Translations under genes and position numbers: made by a program
Notes under the pieces: model-generated
Databases searched by the model: none
The model's input: only the letters and a program-made list of their open reading frames with translations
Told to the model about the DNA's origin: nothing
Part shown: in pieces, positions 25,107-35,958 of the stretch
Layout of the letters: each line of letters starts with the position of its first letter
Numbering within the stretch: position 1 is the first letter of the stretch
Source of the DNA: Cryptomeria japonica
Taxonomy: Eukaryota > Streptophyta > Pinopsida > Cupressales > Cupressaceae
Reading direction: 5' to 3'
Assembly: GCF_030272615.1 (NCBI RefSeq)
Contig: NC_081412.1
Coordinates: 477,561,657-477,625,656 of the forward strand
DNA: 64,000 nt

Positions 25107-26604
25107 AAAATGCAATGAATAGCTCCAAAGATATCAAACCACTACTAACAAAACCGAGAGTCTAAAATATGATAGGGAATAGTGTGAGCTGTCCTGAAAT
25201 AAAATATTTTATTTTCAATTTCAACTAAAACATAATTACTCAGCCATTTAATGTTATTAATAAGTGTTTAATTTATGAAAGAGATAAATGGTTGGCCACA
25301 AGTACATGAGTTAGTAAATGCACACAAATAAGTGAATTTGATATTCAAAACTATCTACAATGAATTCAATTCTTGTCCATTAGTCATTTATGTTTGCAAT
25401 AAGCATCTTTCTTTGTTTTTCTTAATCTTTATTCATAGTTATGTGCATATTTCACATTCTATAAATAGGATATCAATTGCTATGGTTGAACACTAGCATG
25501 ATGTTTGTGTTGTGGTATAGATGTGTGGAAACATAATTATGGAATTGTTATATTATAGAGATCACAAATCTAGATATCACATATTAGTTCTAGCTCTTCT
25601 TGGATTGAGTCTAAAGTTGACATACAGTCATAAAGCCATTATTAACAGATCTATCCATTTCTAGTAAAGACAATTGAGAAAGTCATTTTGATATTGAGAG
25701 TTTCTTATATGTTTACCTATTGATGATTATTAAGCCATAATATTTAGGTCTATTTATCTCTGTTGCAAAACCTCTGTAAGTGTCCTAGATTGTCCCTACT
25801 ACTCACTCTTCAATGAAATAGTGGAGTTCTAAAGATTTGTTGCACAAGATGGTGTTGAACATATCAACAAGGCTAGCATGGAAGGCATGTTCAAGCTTCC
25901 ACTTGTACAACTTACAACAAATGATTTGTTGATAGAAGAAATTCTTGAAATAGGAATACAATTGAAAGAGAAGTAAGTACATACAAACCTGCTTAGTTGA
26001 AAGTAAAATTTGTGTATAAAAAGAGTACATTGAATCCCAATCCATAAACACAATAGAGATACAATGGAGACTTAATTGGATGTAGCATGTCGCACCAAAG
26101 TTGTTAGAGTATGCTAAGCTAGTACATAATGTTTCCTAAAGCCACATTAGTATTTTACCCAGATCATTATCTACCAAAACTAACTATAGTAATCCTTTTT
26201 AGGATTCATTTCATGGTGCTAGATCTTCATTTAGTTCCACTTCTTGTTGGAGAAAGGAACAATTATTTCTTAAGGTAGATGAATATCCCATCAACAAAGG
26301 ACAAGACCCTTTCTAGAATATAACAAATTCTACTCCAACAAAAGATCATGGGGGTTTCACTAGAGATATTAAATAAGAGATAGACTTCTACTGATGCATT
26401 AAAAGCATTGGCATGTTCTTCATTTATTGATGTAAACTCTCTGTGACGCCACCACAACCAACAAAGGTGTAAAAATTTGTTTGCAATGCATGGATTTTTA
26501 GGATTGTCCTTTGAGAAAACAAAATTAAAGTATGGAAGCAGGATCTGCCAGCTCCTGAGGGAATCTTGATGAAAAATAACTATAAAATATTTGGGTGAGC
26601 TTAT
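25107..26604. other. No gene seen
   Basis: About 1.5 kb of AT-rich sequence. ORFs on the minus strand (25803-26053 and 26263-26652) show no recognisable motif. No LTR pair or terminal repeat was found. Confidence 0.4.
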
Positions 26605-27650
26605 ATGCAAAAACTCATGCTTCCTGATGGGTTTATGTACAGAAATAAGCACGAATTAAGTGGTAAAGAGGCTTCTAGAAACAAGAGGGACAGAGAGGCA
26701 GTGGAAGTGAAAACTTCTGGTGTTGTGTCTGCTCCATCTCAGAATGGGAATGGTGAAGGTGTTGTAAGAGGAGCTGAGAAGGGTGTTGGAAGAAGTGGGG
26801 GTGTTTACATTCCCCCATTTAAGTTGGCTCAAATGATGAAAGATGTGGAAGACAAGAGCAGTGTGGAATACCAACGCACAACATGGGATGCCCTTCGGAA
26901 GAGTATCAATGGGTTAGTAAACAAGGTAAATGCATCTAAATTCAAGAACATCATTCCAGAGTTGTTTGCAGAGAATCTCATCTGTGGGAGGGGTCTATTT
27001 TGTAGGTCTTGTATGAAATCCCAAATGGCATCCCCTGTATTTATAGATGTTTTTGTTGCGTTGGTTGTTGTGGTAAATACAAAATTTCCTAAAGTTGGCA
27101 ATCTACTTTTGCAAAGAATTATTTTGCAGCTTAAGAGGGCATACAAATGCAATGACAAGAACATGTTGATAGCAGCAGCCAAATTCATAGCTCATTTAGT
27201 GAATCAACAAGTTGCACATGAGATCATTTCCTTGGAACTTCTCACCCTTTTACTAGAGAACCCCATAGATGACAATGTAGAGGTTGTTGTTGGGTTCATG
27301 AAAGAATGTGGTTCTTTGTTGCAAGACCTTTCACCCAAAGGTCTCTATGGGATTTTTGAAAGATTTAGAGGTATTCTCCATGAGGGGGAAATCGATAAAC
27401 AAGTACAGTTTTTAATTGAAGGCCTTTTTGCAATTCGCAAAGCTAAGTTCGAGGGTCATCCAGCTATGTGTCCAAATCAGTTAACACATGAAGTTTTCCT
27501 AGAAGATGAACTTGATCAAGAAGCTGGTTTGGATGTTTTCAAGCTAGATCCTAATTTCTTAGAGCATGAGGCAACCTATGAAAAACTAGAGAAAGATATC
27601 CTTGGAGATGCTTCTTCAAATGAAGTAGAAGGGGAGAATGATTCAGGTGG

Positions 27651-27704
<54 letters not shown>

Positions 27705-28586
27705 GGAAGGTGAGAAAGCACTGAGAATACAGGATGAGACAAAGACAAACTTGGTCAATTTAAGACATTCAATTTATTTGACAATCATGTCAAGTGTTGA
27801 TTTTGAGGAAGCTGGTCATAAGCTACTAAAGATCAAGCTTGAACTTGGTCAAGAGAGAACATACCTTCCTTATTATGGTCTTCTTGGGCAAAGATTCTGT
27901 ATGATCAATAAAATTTATGAGGAATTTTTTGATAAGTGTTTTGTACAGCAGTATTCTATGATACACAGACTGGAAACAAATAAACTGCGTAATGTTGCAA
28001 AGTTTTTGGCCCACTTACTTGGCACAGATGCTCTTCCATGGCATTGTCTTGCTTATATACATTTGACAGAGGAAGATACTACTTCGTATTCCCATATTTT
28101 TATAAAGATTCTCTTGCAGGAGCTGGCAGAGCAGCTTGGTATATTGTTGCTTAATGAAAGGTTGAACAATCCAACAATGGAGGAGTCTTTTGATTCAATT
28201 TCTCCAAAGGACAATCCCAAAAATTCACGGTTTTCTATCAATTTCTTTACTTCTATTGGTCTTGGTGGTATCACTGAGAGTTTATGTGAGTATTTGAAGA
28301 ATATGCCAAGGCTTGTAATGCAGCAACAAAGTCTATTCCTATGTCAGATGAATCTACCTCTAATGATGATTCTTCTAGTTCATCAAGTTCATCAAATTCT
28401 GATATATTAGACTCAGATTCTGAGAGTGAAACTGACAGTGAGAGTAGTAAGGAGTCACCAAGAAAGAAAAATAATTCAAATCATGACAATGAGTATGAAA
28501 AAACAAGAAAGAAAAGGGTGAGGGCATCTGACTCGGAGGATGGAAGTGACAATGAAAAAATCAGAAGGAAAAAGAAAAGGAATTAA
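26605..28586 (+). pseudogene. CWC22: Intronless copy of splicing factor CWC22
   Basis: A 601-codon frame from the ATG at 26605. Landmarks: GGVYIPPFKLAQMMKDVEDK (residues 66-85), an MIF4G-type helical domain (~93-280: WDALRKSINGLVNKVN, ELFAENLICGRGLFCRSCMK, ELLTLLLENPIDD), an acidic linker with 17 Asp (~350-366), an MA3-type domain (~382-500: TIMSSVDFEEAGHKLLKIKL), then INFFTSIGLGGITE and LKNMPRL. CWC22 is the spliceosomal protein that brings eIF4A3 to the exon junction complex. About 14 residues I recall between GQ and ERTYL are absent. The Ser/acidic/RKK tail continues only in another frame (28341-28586). The absence of introns and the damage suggest a retrocopy. No poly(A) tail or target duplication was identified, and some function cannot be excluded. 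Confidence 0.85.
27652..27702 (+). repeat. (GAT)17 trinucleotide repeat
   Basis: Seventeen perfect GAT codons encode a poly-aspartate run in the acidic linker of the CWC22 copy. The antisense poly-His and poly-Ser ORFs here are shadows. Confidence 0.97.
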
Positions 28587-28965
28587 AAATCTTTCTAGTC
28601 AGTTATTCAAGGCTCCAGTAGACACCGTTTTCCTGGACTGTGACAAATATAAGAATCACTCCCAAGTGCTTTGGTTTTATAACAGATGATTATAAGATGC
28701 TACAATGTTGTCTTATGTATTTTAATAGCCACAGGTTTTAGATTTTTGTACTTGACAGGTAATGGATAAATAGTGTTAGGAGGAGAAAATATCGAAGGCC
28801 AAGTGCAGATTGTGCTAATACTAGATCAATGAATCCTATTATTTATTGAGCATTTCTTGTTTTCCATGTTGTTTGATGTACCATAAGCAAACTAGAAATC
28901 TAAATTCAATAAGATGCCCTGTTCAATGATGATAATTTCTATTTTCTTGCTTGTGAAGAAAGACC
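28587..28965. other. No gene; possible 3' UTR of the CWC22 copy
   Basis: Follows the RKKKRN stop of the CWC22 tail. No poly(A) run and no terminal repeat of the next element was found. Confidence 0.35.
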
Positions 28966-31900
28966 ATGTCAGACAATATCAACGGGCAACAAAATAAGGA
29001 GACAATTGCTAGATTGTGGTCTAACTTGAAAAGAAAAGGTGATGGAAAATGTTATTGTCCGTGCAAAAATTGTAAGGGGTTAAAGACTAGAAGACTTCTA
29101 ACCAAAACAACAAAGAAACATTGTAGGTTGCATGGTCACATTGAAGGTGGACATGATTATCATCCATTGGTAATTTTTTCATTATATCGTTTTGACAATT
29201 AATATACATAATAAATCAAGTGATGATGAGATCATGATCATGGTTTATTTATGTTTATCAATTTTATATAGGTTGAGCACCCCTAAGCACATGGTATGGA
29301 TCAACACAACCTTGAGAATATGGTTTTCAAAGTGGATGAACATGGAGGTGTGAATATCGAAGCTGAAGATAATGATCCCATGGAAGATGACGATCATGAG
29401 CTAGAAAACACAATTGAAGATGATGGTACAAATACATTGATCCATGACTCATTTAGTACTCACGCAGCTGATCATGATGATAAAGATGACCTTGATGTTG
29501 TTCATGATGTCCCTGTACTTGAGAAGGCATCTAAGGCCCTTTACGAAAGCTCGTAGGCAACTCTTCCCTCCACTGTATTGTTGTTGGTGAACTTGAAGGT
29601 TATGAATGGTTTATCCAACATAACAATGTCACGTATGTTAAGGTATGTCATATATGTCATAATAAACTATGAATCATGTTGTACCATTAATATTCTTTAT
29701 TATAACATATTATATTTTTTTGTTGTAGATTGATAGGTGAGTTTTTGTTACCACCATCAAATATTCTACCTCGCTCATACTGATAATTATCTGCCGTTAT
29801 GAAAGATATTGGAATGGAGTATCAAGGAATAGATGCTTGTCCCAATGGTCATATTATATATCACAAACAACATGAATTTCAAACTGAATGCCCTGAATGT
29901 CATATTAGTAGACATCGAACAGATCAAATAACAAAAAGGGTTCCTCACAAGGTTCTTTGCTATATTCCCATTATTCCATGTATGCAACGATTATTCAAGT
30001 GCACTAGTGTGGCACAATTTATGGATTACCATGCACACAATAGAAGTCAAGATGACATTATTCGAATGTCTGCAGATGGTTCAACATTTATGGACATAGA
30101 GGAAAAGTGGCCACACTTTAAAGAAGAACCTCGTAGTCTTAGGCTTTCATTGGCAACGGATGGTGTCAATCCATTTGGAGAGATGAGATCTGTTTACTCA
30201 GTGCGGCGTGTTTTTGTTATCAACAATAACATTCCTCCATGGATGTCAATAAAGAGGGAGCACATAATGTTGGCAATGATTGTTCCAGGTATTTTGAGTT
30301 TAAATATAGTCGTCTAAATTTAATTATAAATATTGCAGTAAAATGGTCATAATAATTATGTAATGTTTTTGTTCATTCGATTAGGTAAGAACCAAGTTAA
30401 AGATATGAATGTATATATCAAACCTCTTATCGACGAGTTGCTGGAGTTATGGAATGGTGTCATTATGCATGACATCTCTAGACCAATAGGACAAAGACAA
30501 TTTCAATTCCATGCAATGCTTATCTGGACAATACATGATGCCCCGGGGCTAACACATTTTTGTGGTATGTTATAGTGTTTAAGTTGTGCATGAACATTAT
30601 AATTCAAAAAATTATCATATTTAATCCAATTATACATTATCTTGCAGGTCTTCAAACAAAGGGAAAATTTGCATGTCTCATTTGTGGTCCAAAGATGAAA
30701 TCTTGTCATTCAAAAAGTTTAGGAAAGCAGGTGTTTGATGAGTATAAGCACTTTCTCCACAAAAATCATAAGTATCGAAATACCGAAAAACATCTTTTCA
30801 ATGGGAAAGAAGAGAATACATCAAAGCCACAAAGAATGACACCTCACCTATGGAAGTTGGAATATAATAGAATTAATCATCAAGGTAATGCCATTCCATC
30901 TATTGGTTTGTCATAAAACATCTTTTCTATTTTGTTTTGTTTACTGATGATGTGATTGATGATCATGAAGGTCGTGAAGGCATTAATGATCACCTTCCTA
31001 AGGGACTAAAAAGTTATCCCCAACAATTTAGTAGGTTGCCCTACTACGAGCAGTTACAAATTGTTCATTTGTTTGATAGTATGCATATTGGAAAGAATAT
31101 AACAGAGACAATATGGAAAATATTGGATGGAAGGCGTGACAAAGAAAAATATGTCAAAATATGTAGTGACATTCAGGATTCCAGTCATGCAATGATAAAT
31201 GTCATTCAATCAAATAGCCATGGAGACCAGATTAATATAAGTGAGCTTCCTTGGTTATTAACGGACCAGCAAAGAAATGCTATAAAAGAAGTCATACGAA
31301 AAATTTGATTTCCCACAGGATTTTCTATGAACATAAACAATCTCATATCAAAGAAAAGTGAATTTGGGCCAGGGATGAAAACACATGATTGGCATACCTT
31401 CATTAAGGTAATTCATGGTCTTGTGTTTTTAGTATGTATTTAAGTACTGCGCGTACGTGTACTTTTCATTATGTTACAAAAAAATGAAAAGATAATTTTA
31501 TAATTGTTGCAGTACGTTCTACCTCTATCTCTCCTAGATGACTTCGACAATAATGTCAAGCAAGTCATATATGATCTTGGAAAATACATGAGGTAAGTAG
31601 TGATATTTGTTTAGTATGTTGTATAGATATTATATTTGTGATTTGTTTTACTTGTTATGTAATATATTTTTTTGCGTCTTGAATACCTTGTAGGTGGTTG
31701 TCATGTAAAGAAATCCATAAAGACAATATAAAATATTGGAAGAGAAAAATTTATCATTTAATGTGTGAAATGCAAAAGTGTCTACCTCCAGCTTTTTTCA
31801 ATGCACAAGAACACTACCTCATACACCAAGTTGAGGAGATTGAATTGTGTGGACCTGTACACACTAGGTCAATGTGGACGGTTGAGAGGCACTTGAAATT

Positions 31901-33364
31901 TTTGAAGGCTTTGGTTCGACATAGAGAACATCCTGAGGGTTCTATAGTGGAGGGATATACAGTATACCAAACTATGGTGTACAATTCTGAATAGCTTCCT
32001 AAGTACGAGTGTCCCCCCATTTGGAGAGGAACCTAAAGTACGAGCATCCCCCCATGATTCCAGAGAGGGAGTGGAAGGACTTGATTTTGGATGCCAAAGA
32101 GAAAATTGAAAGGAGAAAAGGAAATACACCACTAGACGCCAGAAGAAGGTATGGGATACTATTAAGAATGTAATTATGTACTAATTGATTACTCCTTATA
32201 TTTATATAATCTAACATATTTCAAACTTTTTATAGACTGAGTGACATGTCAAAGGCAACCAAGGCAAGGCAAGAAAAGCACGGGCAACACAAACTCGGCT
32301 CTGGTGGTTACATGAAACTTGTTGCACGAATTGTAAGTATCTCATGTAAATGAAATATTGCATCAAAATATTAATAAATTGCAAACATTTTTTTTTATCA
32401 AACAATGCAAGCAAAATTCACAGTACCAAGCAAAAATTCAGGGCTCTGAATTCAATAGAGCACCCACAGAAGATGACAAGAGAATTGCCTACCAGCAAGG
32501 CTATTTAGCCGTGGCTAATCAGCTATGAGAATTGAGTGGGCATACACAACATTTGAGTGCATCCGTCACACAAGTAAATATGATAAATGGAAGTTGTTTC
32601 AAATTGAATACTTTACCAATAATCTAATTGATGTTGAGCTCCAACATAAAGTGACTATATTTGTTTTAAATAAGCAAGCAATGATAACAATGTGCATGTC
32701 ATTGGAATGTATCTTGCTAATTGTGAAACACCACCTGCACATGAAGGTCCAGATGTGCATCCCAGTAGTGGAGGTATTCATTTTCTATTCAAATTTATTT
32801 ATTTATCTATTAATACAATTAAACATCTTAATTTGTAATTAGAGTAGTAATTAATGTAACCTTTTTTGTTAATATTTTAGAGCATGTAGTCGGTGGTGAG
32901 CAAGTGGAGCATGATCTGGGTACATAACATCAAGAACGTGATGTTCCCCACTCAGGTAAAGACGACCACTGTTATTACTTTAAACAAATATAATTGCAAT
33001 TGGTGTTCAGCATTAATGTAACCTTTAGTATTTCAACTCTAGATGATCTAGAGGGTGTTCAACATGTTGAGGTTGAGGCTACACAAAATGATGTGGCCCC
33101 ATCAGGTAAAGAGCACAACAATTATGTTCTCTAAATTAATGAAATACTTGTAACAGTAATAATTTTTTTTTGAATTTAACCCATTTCTTTGTTATTGTAG
33201 CAGACCCCCCTTCGCTTCAGTGTCCTCATCCTCAGTATAGGACTAGGCATACATCGAGATCATGAACAGTTGGTGGAACATCTGCAGAGGGAGGAAATGA
33301 TGAAGAAATTGATGTTCCACTTAGTCTTTTCATAGCTTCAAAGAAACAACAAAGAAAGAAATGA
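28966..33364 (+). pseudogene. TNP2-type (En/Spm, CACTA) transposase gene with introns
   Basis: Exons inferred from GT-AG borders that keep the frame: 28966-29169, 29272-29642, 29729-30288, 30385-30564, 30648-30894, 30971-31407, 31513-31592, 31694-32148, 32236-32332, 32412-32773, 32881-32955, 33043-33105, 33201-33364. An N-terminal Cys-rich part (CYCPCKNCKG, HGHIEGG) resembles the Transposase-associated domain. The core (ECPECHISRH, SLATDGVNPFGEM, FVINNNIPPWMSIKREHIML, HDAPGLTHFCG) is Transposase_21. The region around HYLIHQVEEIELCGPVHTRS matches DUF4218. ARQEKHGQHKLGSGGYMKLV resembles Transposase_24. Seven or more stops (for example 29284, 29554, 29782-29787, 31306) kill the frame. Terminal CACTA repeats were not found. 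Confidence 0.85.
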
Positions 33365-33615
33365 TTGTAATCTAACTTATTTGATAATGACCGATTTTTA
33401 TGTGTTAGTGAATGTAATTATGTGCTAATTAATGGTTATGGATGATATGTGTTAATTAATATTGATGAATGTTGCGTGTTAATTAATGTTAATCAATGTT
33501 ATGTGTTAATGTACGTTATGTGATATTAATGAATGAATGCTATATTTTATTAATGGTAGAAAGAAAGAATGAATGAATGTTATAAGATGTTAACGGGGAA
33601 TTTAGAGTGATGTTA

Positions 33616-33633
33616 GGGGGGGGGGGGGGGGGG
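33616..33633. repeat. G18 homopolymer
   Basis: Eighteen consecutive G on the plus strand between AT-rich flanks. The length may be unreliable in the assembly. Such a tract can form a G-quadruplex. Confidence 0.95.
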
Positions 33634-34404
33634 CAAATGAGCTTCCACCTTCATGTGGTTGGCCTTTTTAAGTAGAGAATATTATACTATTCTCGAAACC
33701 AAGCGAAGCTCAACAAGATAACACACTTTTCAATATTTCATTATGTTGCACAGTTAATCTTATTGAATATTGAATCTTAATTGCAGGGTCCAACAAAGCC
33801 AACATGAACAACAACACCACAAGTTGCTGGGTATATTGAACTCCCATATTGTCTTGTCTGTACACGAACAATATGAGTTGCTTCTAGTGTTGATATCCAA
33901 GGTAGGACTGCAAAAGTTATGAATATGCCTCATCCTTGTAATTTTTTTTATTACTTGTAAGTCATGCATATTGTTCTTTAGTTGATTAAAATTAAATGAA
34001 AATCTTTAATGAATACACAAAACTATATACATATGCAGGCGCACCATGGTTGAGATGGTCCAACTCCCTAGTCTCACTCTACGACTAAGCTCATGTCATA
34101 TCTAAATCAAAGACATCTCAAATACATCATCGATGGAAAGTTGCAAAATGCCATTTTCATACATAAGCAAGACATACACAATTGGGCACAATCACCAAGA
34201 GAACGATAAAAAGTGTGTTTGAGATTGTACCATGGATGCTTTTAAGGATTGTATCATGGATGCAAAAAATCTCTTCATTAATCCTTCACTCATGATTGCT
34301 ATAATACTTCTTTAGACTTCTCATGTCATTTGTTCCACTTCTTCACTATTTTGGACTGAGTTTCAACTATGTATTTGCCTTGACTTATGACTATACCTAG
34401 CTTT

Positions 34405-34409
34405 GTCCT
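34405..34409. other. Target-site duplication, left copy (GTCCT)
   Basis: GTCCT directly before the LTR at 34410 equals GTCCT directly after the LTR end at 42082. This fixes both borders of the element. Confidence 0.9.
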
Positions 34410-35591
34410 TGATGAATACTAAGAGGGGGGGTGAATTAGTATGCCAATAATTTCTGCACTTAAACACTTAAACAGTCTGAAGACAAACTGGTAAAACAGT
34501 TTAACAAACAGACTGGTTATCACACATGCAAACCAAAATGTAAGTAAAACATTCACCCACAAAAGCAATACAACCATAACACAAGCTTTTTGACGTGGAA
34601 ACCCAAATGGGAAAAACCACGGTGAGATGGAACTCACAAGTCACTATCTGTAGAATAGAAACCAGACCGGTTAAGGTCAAACCGGTTAAGTTCTTACAAT
34701 GTTCTTCACTAGAATAGATCCTATTAGGAATCTCAATCTCTGTTAGGAGATAAGTCCGATTAAAGACTACCTTGTTAGAGGATTTTAGATTCACAGTGGT
34801 GAACCACCTTGTTAGAGGATTTTACAAAGGCTTTTAGGCCTACCCGGTTAAGGGCTACAGACTTGTCAAAGATGTGAGTAATCAACAAGTATTTGATCTA
34901 TCTAATAGCACAGGCTACTTGATTAGATCCAGTATAGTTCACTGCTAATGCATTCCAGCATTACTTTAGTCTTCTCTTTCTCTCTCTCAGTTACAACTTG
35001 ATCTTTTCAAATAAGATTGCTCTTTTCAACAACTCAACAATCACCTTAAACCCTAGCACAACATAAACCCTTTTTAACAACTGCTAAAACCTTAGACATG
35101 ATGTCCTTTTAAAGGAATTTTATTTCATGTCGGTCCAATAGGATTACATTACAATTCCTAGGTTCAATGAATCTAGACATACTTAGTAACGTGACAAAAA
35201 AAGCACCATCAGTGTGTCGGCACCATCAATCAATTGGTGGATTGGTAACTCATCACAAAATATCGGTTGGTAACTCATCACAAAATGCCGATTGGTAACT
35301 CATCATAGAGTATTACCAGTTCATACAAAATATCAGTTGCCGGTTTGACAAAAATGAAGACTGGTAAGAATGTGTCATGCCGCTTTGCATCCTCATGCCG
35401 CTTGAGATCTTCGAACCGCTTGGGATTGACATGCCGCTTCAAACTGGGAAACACATTTTGCAAAATCACCAATAGCCTAAAGACTAGAATACAACATACC
35501 GGTTGAGCTCTAGCTCATACATATAGGGGATCTCAATACAAGTGTGTGTCCATCAATGACAATCACAACATAAACATCAAAAATGCCAACA
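34410..35591 (-). repeat. 3' LTR (1182 bp)
   Basis: Plus-strand ends are TGATGAATACTAAGAGG and ...AAAAATGCCAACA. Contains the G-rich box at 34419-34438 and a block of GGTTGGTAACTCATCACAAA repeats around 35230-35310 (two to three units). Confidence 0.9.
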
Positions 35592-35606
35592 ATCTCCCCC
35601 TTTGGC
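35592..35606 (-). other. Polypurine tract
   Basis: ATCTCCCCCTTTGGC on the plus strand, i.e. a purine run AAAGGGGGAGAT on the element strand, next to the 3' LTR. The same sequence flanks the 3' LTR of the copia element at 48652. Confidence 0.8.
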
Positions 35607-35958
35607 ATTGATGTCAACACTTAGGAAAATAAAATTTTGACATCTAAGTGTTTTACAATCAAAAACATGCCATTAACAAAATTGCTCCCCCTAAGCATAT
35701 ACACTATCCCTTAATCAATACAATGTATAGCAATTTTGCATACAGAGCATAAACATTGAGATATCAAAGCATATAGCATATATCAAAATTTTAAAAAATA
35801 CATACTTCTCCCTATTTGTCTCCAAAAATAGATAGAGTACTTCTCCCCCTGTATCAAAAGATCAAATTTTTAAAACCAGATACTTCTCCCCCTTTGCCAA
35901 CAATGACAAAGTACCGTTGAGTAACCCTGTTTCCATTTGATATTGAAATAATAAATGT

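Larger units (their letters stand above)
33365..34409. other. No gene; G homopolymer and repeat debris
   Basis: 33420-33600 consists of loosely repeated phrases built on TTAATTAATGTTAATGAATG. 33616-33633 is a run of 18 G. 34017-34054 shares a near-identical stretch with 42831-42869. No protein family recognised. Confidence 0.5.

Noticed and set aside
26263-26652. 129-codon minus-strand ORF upstream of the CWC22 copy
   Set aside because: No motif or composition typical of a protein, and it overlaps the CWC22 start on the other strand.
27551-27758. Minus-strand ORFs with poly-His and poly-Ser
   Set aside because: Shadows of the (GAT)17 repeat in the CWC22 copy.
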